Shown piece by piece: positions 46,346 to 55,100 of a stretch of DNA of 64,000 nucleotides. Source of the stretch: Schlesneria sp. DSM 10557. GTDB lineage: Bacteria > Planctomycetota > Planctomycetia > Planctomycetales > Planctomycetaceae. The notes under the pieces were generated by a model. That model was not told the DNA's origin. It did no database searches and saw nothing but the letters and a program-made list of their open reading frames with translations. Each line of letters opens with the position of its first letter. The first letter of the stretch is position 1. The translations under genes were made by a program, and so were the position numbers. The stretch covers positions 6,719,001 to 6,783,000 of the forward strand of contig NZ_CP124747.1 in NCBI RefSeq assembly GCF_041860085.1, given 5' to 3'.

Positions 46346-47881
46346 ATGTTTGCAGCTTATTTGTTTGCCGCCGCACCCTGGCAGGTCTTTGGCAACTCGT
46401 CGCCGGTCATGAAGGGCATCTTCGCCGGAGCCGGAATTCTTCTGCTGCTTCTGCTCGTGATTGGCAAGGTCCCACTCAGTTACAATCTGATGAACCTCAA
46501 AACACGCTGGCTGACGACCCTGTTCATGGTCGGGGCATTCACGCTGGTGATCGGGATCCAGATTGTGCTGCTGGCCTTCGTGAATGGAATGTATTCCATG
46601 ACCGAATCCAGCGGTCAACCGGGCAATGTGCTGATCATGTCGGAAGGTTCGACAGACGAAGCGTTCAGCAATCTGGGCTTTGCGGATGCCACCGAGATCG
46701 AGACGCAGGAAGGGGTGGCTCGCGACGAAGAGGGGCGATCCCTTGTCAGTCGAGAGACGTATCTGGGGATTTCCCAGCAGATTACTGATGCCAAAACCGG
46801 CCAGGAAAAACGCCGATTCCTGCAAGTGCGCGGTGTCGACGATCCTGCGATGTCGGCCAAAGTCCATGGTCTGAAACTGATGCCGGGCGGTGACTGGTTC
46901 TCTGAGGCAGGCGTTCGCGAGATTAATGACAAGGGAGACACCGCGATCGAAGCCATGCTCGGCGCGGGGATCGCACGTGAACTGGGAAACGACCGAACGG
47001 AAGAGATGCGTCAGCAGGCGAAAAACAAGGATCGCCTGGAAGCCGGTGATACCTTTCAGATCGGTGATCGCGTCTGGTACGTGACGGGAATCTTTGCCTC
47101 CTCCGGTACCGTTTACGACTCCGAGGTCTGGACACGTCAATCGCAGGTCGGACCTTTGTTCGGAAAGTCCAATTACACGACCTTCTGTGTGCGGGCCGAC
47201 CCTAACTACCGCAAAGATCAGCGACAGAAGCTGATCGAAGACCGAAAACTGGCTGCGCAGAAGGCCTATGATGAGGCGGCAGCCCTGTATGCCACCGACA
47301 AGACCGCTCCTAAACCCAAACTGAAGAAAGTTCAGGAACAATACTCCGAAGCACAGTGGGGGGCCGAACTGCTCAAGGAATATTTTGCGAATGAGTACAA
47401 GCAGGCGACGATCAGCCCGCAGGTCGAACAGACGTACTTTGCGAATCTCTCGGCGACCAACGTTCAGTTCCTCGGGATGGCGATGGTCGTTGCCTTGATC
47501 ATGTCGATGGGGGGCCTGTTCGGCGTGATGAATACCATGTTCGCTGCGATCAGTCAGCGAACAAAAGACATCGGCGTGCTGCGTCTGCTGGGCTTTCGAC
47601 GCTGGCAGATCCTCGTCTCGTTCCTGCTGGAATCGTTGGTACTGGCACTGATCGGAGGAGCGATCGGTTGCGCCATCGGATCGTTGTGTGACGGCTTCAC
47701 CGCCAACAGCATCGTGACAGGTGGACCAGGGGGAGGGGGCAAGTTTGTTGTTCTGCGCCTGACAGTCGATCCCAGCACGATTGCGGTCGGCATGTTGCTT
47801 GCCCTGGCGATGGGCTTTTTCGGTGGCCTGATTCCGTCTGTGAACGCGATGCGGCTGAGTGCTCTCAAAGCCCTTCGCTGA
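46346..47881 (+). CDS. FtsX-type ABC permease (second)
   Basis: A 511-residue permease. Two N-terminal hydrophobic segments (about residues 25-43 and 62-85) precede an extracytoplasmic domain, and the FtsX domain starts at about 370 with FLGMAMVVALIMSMGGLFGVMNTMF, then SQRTKDIGVLRLLGFRRWQI, the coupling helix. The extra first helix distinguishes it from the first permease. ATG at 46346 follows GAGG; a TTG one codon earlier is less likely. A hairpin lies some 280 bases after the stop. It probably makes a heterodimer with the first permease. Confidence 0.9.
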   Translation: MFAAYLFAAAPWQVFGNSSPVMKGIFAGAGILLLLLLVIGKVPLSYNLMNLKTRWLTTLFMVGAFTLVIGIQIVLLAFVNGMYSMTESSGQPGNVLIMSEGSTDEAFSNLGFADATEIETQEGVARDEEGRSLVSRETYLGISQQITDAKTGQEKRRFLQVRGVDDPAMSAKVHGLKLMPGGDWFSEAGVREINDKGDTAIEAMLGAGIARELGNDRTEEMRQQAKNKDRLEAGDTFQIGDRVWYVTGIFASSGTVYDSEVWTRQSQVGPLFGKSNYTTFCVRADPNYRKDQRQKLIEDRKLAAQKAYDEAAALYATDKTAPKPKLKKVQEQYSEAQWGAELLKEYFANEYKQATISPQVEQTYFANLSATNVQFLGMAMVVALIMSMGGLFGVMNTMFAAISQRTKDIGVLRLLGFRRWQILVSFLLESLVLALIGGAIGCAIGSLCDGFTANSIVTGGPGGGGKFVVLRLTVDPSTIAVGMLLALAMGFFGGLIPSVNAMRLSALKALR

Positions 47882-48241
47882 CGTGCGGTGAATTTGCGAG
47901 AAGGCGGTGCGGACCGCAGAACGACGCGCTGATCGAGTTCGGCCATTCGGCCTGACCTGTCACAACAGAGAACGATTCAGAAGCGACTACACTCCCCCCC
48001 GTGCGCAATCGCTTCCGAATCGGATCTCTATCGTGGCTGGAGGCGGGCACGACCGTCGCTGTGGACGAGTCGTTCTCTCGCAGTCCAGTCATGACCCGCT
48101 GCCGCCGAACCGGAAGGTTTCTTCTTCCGTGGCGAATGGATGTCGAGCGGGTGAGGACCGGGGCAAGGTGAAGTTTTTGTTGCCCCGGCTTTCATCGAGT
48201 CACGTTCCCGTCAGAACGTCCTGCTCAAACCCAGCGTGGGT
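47882..48241. other. 360-base convergent intergenic region
   Basis: Lies between the stop codons of the permease and the small Tyr-rich protein. A + frame at 47907-48245 has Arg/Ser-rich composition with no recognisable family. The main element is the hairpin at 48158-48188. Confidence 0.45.
48158..48188. terminator. Bidirectional hairpin between convergent genes
   Basis: A perfect 9-bp stem, CCGGGGCAA with TTGCCCCGG, closes a 13-base loop that contains TTTTT. It is placed where both converging transcripts would end. No long T-run follows on either side. Confidence 0.5.
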
Positions 48242-48529
48242 TTAGAACACGTCGAGAACGAAGTGGTGTCCACTGTGGTAGGGACGCTTTTCGGGGTAGA
48301 AGTTGTACCAGCCTTTATTGTAGACCGGGATCTGGCGAGCTTGTGGATACCGGTGGTACAGGCTGTTGTACTGCTGGGGAGCCTGGAAGTTGTGTGGGTA
48401 GTAGACGTAAGGGTAGTAGTTGAAGCGGCCCCAGTCGGAAGGCTGCCCTTCACCTGCGGCTTGTGCCGAAGCTCCTCCCACTGTGAACGCCGCCGCAACA
48501 ATCAACAGAGCCAGAATCGCGCTTCGCAT
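48242..48529 (-). CDS. Small secreted Tyr-rich protein
   Basis: A 95-residue protein with a clear signal peptide (hydrophobic about residues 4-20, end near ASAQA-A). The mature part is rich in Tyr, Pro, His and Asn: NYYPYVYYPHNFQAP and HRYPQARQIPVYNKGWYNFYP. A strong AGGAG lies 7 bases before the start. Short Tyr/His-rich exported proteins of this kind occur in planctomycetes; no function is known. Composition hints at a wall or matrix component. Confidence 0.8.
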   Translation of the reverse strand: MRSAILALLIVAAAFTVGGASAQAAGEGQPSDWGRFNYYPYVYYPHNFQAPQQYNSLYHRYPQARQIPVYNKGWYNFYPEKRPYHSGHHFVLDVF

Positions 48530-49157
48530 CTACATTCTCCTAGAATGACGGTATCAGGGTCATTCACGAACCTGATTTTTTCAGTGAGTAAGCGGTACGC
48601 GGCGAATGGGTTCCAAGTCACGCGAGAACGCTCACCATGTTCATCGGACAGAATCCGGGCGGTACCACAGGAAACTTCGTCAAAATCGTTAGAACCCGTG
48701 TCGGACTACTCTTTCCAGACATCGCGACCGCTGCCCCGCAGCGGAACACCCAAAATGGCGAGAGATCTTTCGCCACCTGAAGGGGAATGCCCTGCAACAA
48801 AGGTGAACGTGGTCGCGGCACGTGGGAAGGTACCAGTTCTTCGGTGAGCTTCTGGCATGGCGAGGTCGTTCTCGGGCCGATTCTGCTGGAATTTTCTCGC
48901 GATTCAACCTGCGTAACCAGTAAGATCTGGCGTATTCAAAAGAGACAGGTAGTTGGCATTCTCGGCAAACGGCGATCTCTCTAGCGCATAAACGCTACAG
49001 GCGACGAAGATTGTGAAAATCGAACGCCACCTGAACTGCTAGCTTCACGTCAAATGGTACTAGATTCCGAGTGTAATCGAGTTCCAATTTGTGCGGGTGC
49101 GGCAGGAAACGCCGTAACGAATGGAAAGCGCCGGCTGAGCGGCTGAGGTAGGTTTTC
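48530..49157. other. 628-base divergent intergenic region
   Basis: Carries the start regions of the small Tyr-rich gene and the giant LEPR-XLL gene. Short frames inside have no recognisable content, and I could not place promoters with confidence. Confidence 0.45.
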
Positions 49158-52100
49158 ATGCAGATTGCAGATTGGTTTTGGAACTGGCTCGACACCAGAT
49201 CGACAGCCGGTTCGGTCCCGTTATCTCCCTCATTCGAATTTGCCGCTCGCCTCTCAAGCCTCAAGCTGGAAGAGCGTCGAGTCCTCTCCGTCACGCCCGT
49301 GCTGGCCGGCGGCGTTCTGGACGTTTCCATGACGTCGACTGGCGATACCGCCAAAATCTCGGTCGTCCAGAACGATCAGGGTGTCGCCTCGATTCTGGTG
49401 ACGGATCAGCACAACCAGACAACCTCGTTCCTGGCGTCCCAGGTGGATTCGATCGAGATTACGGGGGCGGTGGGAACGCAGTCGGTCTTTTTCGAGGGGA
49501 CTAACACGCTGGATGTCGGTAGTCTGACCGTTCACAACTCCGTCGATAACGTCACTTTCCAATCAGCGGTCAATGTCCATGCCGGTCCCGCGACGATTCT
49601 TGCCAGCAACGATATCCAGATTGCAGGGAATGGAAGTCTTACGGCCGATGATCCGAATTCCACGACCGATCAACTCAACATCATCCTCTCCGCTGACCAT
49701 GACTTGGTTGTGCAACAACTTTTTGCGACCGGGCGGATCAATCTGAGCGGTGCTTCGCACGTGACCGTGACTGATGGAGCTGCTGCTCACGACGTGCAGG
49801 CAGGCAATGGCATCGTCGTATCCGCAGGGGGAAGTTCGGGGATGTTTGTGATCGAATCCTCGGCAGACATCCAGTCCCTGTCCGGCGGAGTCATGATCAC
49901 TGCAAACCGGATGGACCTGGACGGAACCGTGACGGCCGACGGACAAATTGTGTCGCTGGCCCCGAATGCGATCCCTCTGTTGCCACCAGCCCCTCCTGCG
50001 GGTCGGTTGATCAACCTTGGCACCGACCTTGATGGGCCTGACTATCTGGGCCTGTCGGCCACGGAACTGTCGAATATCCATGCGGACACCCTGATCATCG
50101 GAAGCAACCGCACGGGTGACATTGAAATCACCGCCGCGATTGTCTTTGCAGGGGACATGGATGTGACTCTTCAGACAGGCAACCACCAGATCGCTTTTGA
50201 GGGTGGTTCGCTAAGTCTTGAGGCCGGCAACCTGATCCTCCGTACGGGCGGGGGCGGGGCGGTCTTCGCGGATGCATCGGGTCTTGATCTGTCTGCACAT
50301 ACGGTCTCGATTTACGCGGGGAGCGGGATCGGGACCAGTGACCATCCGTTGCGGATGAATGCGACATTTCTGACGACGATCATGTCGAACACGAATGCGG
50401 GGCAGTTTCTCAGTGAATTCGATACGGTGACAATCGCACCGACGGGATTAAGTGCCGGGGCTGGCACGATTCATCTGGTGGAAGGTGAATTCCTGCTGGG
50501 GGGAAGCGAGCGGATCAACAATTCAAGTTCCGTGGATGTGGGAACTGCCGCCACATTGAACCTGCAGAATTTTTCTGAAACCGTCGCCAGCGTGTCCGGC
50601 AGTGGTTCGCTCGTTCTCGGTACCAGTCTCCTTGATACCACTTCCCTGTCGCTGAACGGGGATGCGACACTGCACGTCGTGATCAATGGTCTCGCCCCCG
50701 GGACGGGCTACAGTCAGATCGAAGCGTCGGGTCCCGTTTCACTGGCGGACGCGTCGCTGGATCTGGATCTCGGAACGTCCCTGACGGTGGGGGACAAGTT
50801 CACCTTGCTTAGTAATACCGGTTCCTCTGCGATCATTGGGACCTTCAAGAACCTGCCGGAAGGGGCTACCTTCCATGTTGCTGCGACGACATTTTCGATC
50901 AGCTACACCGGGGGAAACAGTGGTCATGACATTGTACTGACCGTTGTGGCGACCCCGACAAATGTCACGCTGGATTCCTTGGGAAATCTGGTTGTGTCCG
51001 ACTCGATGGTCGGCGGGAATAATGACCGGCTGACAATTCAGTCGGACGTCGCCAACGGGCAGTACATCATTCATGATCCGGTGAATCTGTTCACAACAGA
51101 CATCCCCGGGGCGGTCATCTCGCCGGATTTGCACACGATCCGCGTCCCCTTCTCAGCGATTCCGGGAACGCAGGTGTTCGTCAACACTTATGGTGGCGAT
51201 GACTCGTTGACCGTTGATTTCTCGTTGGGAGATTTCTCCCGATCCGTCCACTACGACGGAGGAACAATGTCATCCGCGGGGGACAGTTTCGCTCTGACCG
51301 GTGGTTCCACGTTTGGTTCCGTCACACATTCCTTCGGAGACGCGACATCCGGTGACGTGATCGTCAGTGGCAACCAGCAGATGACGTATCACAGCGTCGA
51401 GACGACCGTCGTCGATTCGCTGACGGCGGAAAACCGCACTTTCACGGGGACATCCGGATCCGAGAACATTGAAGTCGTTGCCACCGGCAATGTTTTGACG
51501 ATTTCATCTGACAACGCTGGGTCCATCACATTCGTGAATCCGACGAAGCTACTGACCATCGCCGGTGGTGCCGGTCATGATGCCATCACCGTTTCGTCGG
51601 TGAACTCAGGCTTCCGCGCGTCGTTGTCGATCGATGGGGGGATTGGTACCGATGTGATTCACTTGAACACCGTGCTCAACCTCGGATCTACTACGGCAGA
51701 AGGGAATCTCAACGTCACAGCCGAGACGGTGAATCTTGGTGCGAATATTTCCACCAATCACGGGCCTACAGGTGGAAACGTCGTGGTGACCGGAACGTCT
51801 GCCGTGAACCTCACTGCGAATGTCACCATCGACACGAACGTCGCCACGGGGAGCGACGGGAATATCATGTTTAATAGCCCTGTGAATGCAGATCAGATTG
51901 CGAACGCGCGCCAGCTCACACTGACCGCTGGCAGCGGAATTGTTTCGCTGCAAAACGTGGGGGTCGCACGGGCGCTCGATAAGTTTGTCGTTTCCAGTGC
52001 GGGAACGACTTCCCTCCGGCAGGTGCAGACGGGCGCCCGCGGCATCGCGGTGACATCCGCGCGTGTGGATCTGAGCGGGGATCTGACATCGGTGGGGAAT

Positions 52101-55100
52101 ATCACGATTGACGGCCCCATCACACTCAGCGACTCGATTACGATCTCCAGTACCGCCAGCGGTGATATTCAGTTCCAGCGAACGCTTGACGGTCCGTTCG
52201 ACTTGAACGTTGAGACGGCAGGGGGGACTCGTTTCGGTGGTGCCGTCGGTACAACCGCCGCGCTCCGCTCGCTGACAACGGACAGCCCCGGTACGACGGA
52301 ATTCTTCGCGGGTGTCACGGTCGTCGATTCGATTCGCCTGAATGATTCGGTCAGGTTGCTCGGCGATGCCGCTCTGACCAGTCAAACCGGGGGGGCGATC
52401 AACTTTGCGAAACAGGTTGATGGACCGCATCACCTCACCGTCAATACGGCGGGTGTCACGACGTTTGGCGGAGTCGTGGGGGGCATCAGCCCGCTTGCAT
52501 CGCTGACGACCGATTCCGGTGGATCGACGCAGGTTCATGCGGATATCACCACCGCCGGGGGAATTCAGTTCCATGATGCTGTCAGGCTGGAAGGTGACGC
52601 GACCCTGACCAGCACGACCGGAAAGGATGTTGGTTTTGCCTCGACGATCGATGGAGCCCACCGCTTAAGAGTCAGCAGTGCCGGCCAGAAAACGTTTATG
52701 GGGGCTGTCGGTGGACAGATCGCACTGACCTCGTTGACGACGGAAGGGGCCGGATCGACTCGCATCAACGGAGGAATTACAGCCAGTGGAGATGTGAAGT
52801 TCGATGATGACGTCAGTCTCATGGCCAACACGATCATCACCAGCACAAGCGGCGGGACGGTCGCATTCCAGCGCTCAGTGAACGGTCCTTACGGGTTGAC
52901 CGTGAACACGTCGGGCGTGACGCTATTTAATGGAGGGGTTGGTGAGGCCACTCCGTTGACCTCGCTGACGACCGACAGCGAGGGGGTAACCCGTCTCAAC
53001 GGAAATTTCACGACCTCAGGTGCAATCGAGTTCCGCGACGCTGTGGTGTTGACGGGAAATGTGAGACTGACCAGCAGTGGCGGCGATACGATTCAGTTTG
53101 GCAAAACGGTTGACGGCCGATTTGGGCTGACTGCTGTGACGTCGGGGGGCACGCGGTTCGACGGGACGGTCGGCGGAAATACGGGATTGGCATTTCTGAC
53201 CACCGATTTTCCCGGGTCGACGCAGTTGAATGCCAACGTGACGACGACGGGGAATCAAACGATTCGAGACCGTCTGGAGTTGTTGAATTCGGTGACGATG
53301 GAGACGACGTCGAGTGGCAATATCCTGCTGTCATCCACGGTCGCAACCAACGGCCATGATCTGACTCTTTCAGCCGCGGGGACCGGGGACGTCACGGCTC
53401 AAGCTGAGATCAGTGGAGGCGGGGAGTTCAGGGTCAAGCAGGCAGAGAACGTTCGTTTGTCTGCAATCTCGGTCGAGAGCGTGACGATTGAGCAGGCGTC
53501 CCAAAGCGTCGTGTTTGGCGGTCGCGTCGAGACAACTGGCTCCGTCTCTGTTACGTCCAGTGGTTCGATTGAGCAACTCGCCACCGTCGCGAGTGGTGGA
53601 AGCGTCGAGTATATCGCTGCGGGACCAATCTCCGTTGGACAATCGATTCAGGCGGAAAATGACATCATCCTCGACTCGACCGCGTCCGGCCTGACTGTCG
53701 CAGCGGGGGCGCCGCTTGAAGCGGGGCGGGACTTAAAACTGTCGGCAGGGACGACGGTTTCTGTAGACGCCCAACTGACGGGCGAGAATTCTGTCTCGAT
53801 CAAATCGATCGGTACCACGACGCAGTCCTCTGCGGCCGAGATCATTTCGGGCAGTGGAGGTGTGCTGATCGAGGTGGGAACGCTGGTAGCCAATGCCAAT
53901 ATTACCACATCGCAAGGGAACGTCGCGATCAGTGGTCCGGTGAGACTGGCGAGTGGTATCGAGATCAGTACCGGCGGTTCAGGCGATATCACTGTTTCGG
54001 GGACGATCAATGGAACATCGGCGTTCAATCAGAAACTGACGCTCGACGCAGGGACCGGTCAAATCCAGGTGACGGGACATGTGGGGAATACTGTCAGGCT
54101 GGGAGAGGTCCTCATTGTCTCTGCTAACGACGTTCGGTTTGATGGTTCACTGAATTCGTGGACCTATCAGCAGCTTCAGGGAAGTGGGGTCAGCCGATTT
54201 CGTGGAGCGGTCAATACGTACGGTGCAATTGCCGGGACGAACGATGGATTCCAGTTTACCGGGGCCTCCCTTCGCTTCGACGCGGCGACGTCCTCCCTCG
54301 ATACGCATGGGCGGGATATCACGTTGACTGCTGACGCGATCCTCTTGCCCACCACTTTCGTGAACGCGAATGGTGCCACGCTCACGATTCAGACGCTCTC
54401 TGCAGGAACATCCATTGGTCTGGAGGATGCCTCGCAGGACTTGAACTTTACCGACGCTCAACTGGATGTCGTTCACGCTCAGACAGTCGTGATTGGCTCT
54501 GGCAATCAGACTGCGGGAATTAAAGTCGGGACTGATGGGCCACTCACGCAGTCGAGTCATTATCTCTGGAAGACGGCGGGAAGCATCATTGTGAATGGCT
54601 CGTTCCAACTCGATGCCGACCATGAACTCACCGCTCAAGTTGGAGCGGACCTGGAGATCAGCGCAGCCGGGAGGCTGGCTACCGAAGCCGGTGCGATGCA
54701 GCTCTCTGTGGCACGTGACACGCAGATCCGCGGAACGCTGGCAACGGCCAGTGGATCGATGACGCTCGACACGACCCGAGATACAACATTCGGCGCCGCT
54801 GGCAAAATCCTCTCGACCACCGGTGACGTGCTGGTGACGACGGGGAACGGGATCGACGGAACTGGGGCCCTGCTGATGGCGAGTGGCAGCCTGATCGACG
54901 CGGGGTCGGGACGAGTGGAAATTGACGTTCAGCAGAATGTGACGCTCGGACAGGTGAAGACGGCGAACGGCACGGTCGATGCCATTCGGATTACTTCACA
55001 CACGGGCGAAATTCGGAATGGGTCAGCCACAGGCGAAAATCTGGTTAATGAAACCCTCGGCGGCGTGGTGACCCTGCGAGCGGTGAATGGAATCGGGACC

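Noticed and set aside
47907..48245. 112-codon + frame after the second permease
   Set aside because: It spans the convergent hairpin and reads as Arg/Ser-rich noise.
51606..52661. 351-codon minus-strand frame inside the giant gene
   Set aside because: Its repeated Arg/Asp/Gly-rich pattern mirrors the tandem repeats of the + strand gene.
52110..53340. Regular repeats that might suggest a CRISPR array
   Set aside because: The units are 231 bases, translated in frame and diverged in sequence; there are no short identical repeats with unique spacers and no cas genes.
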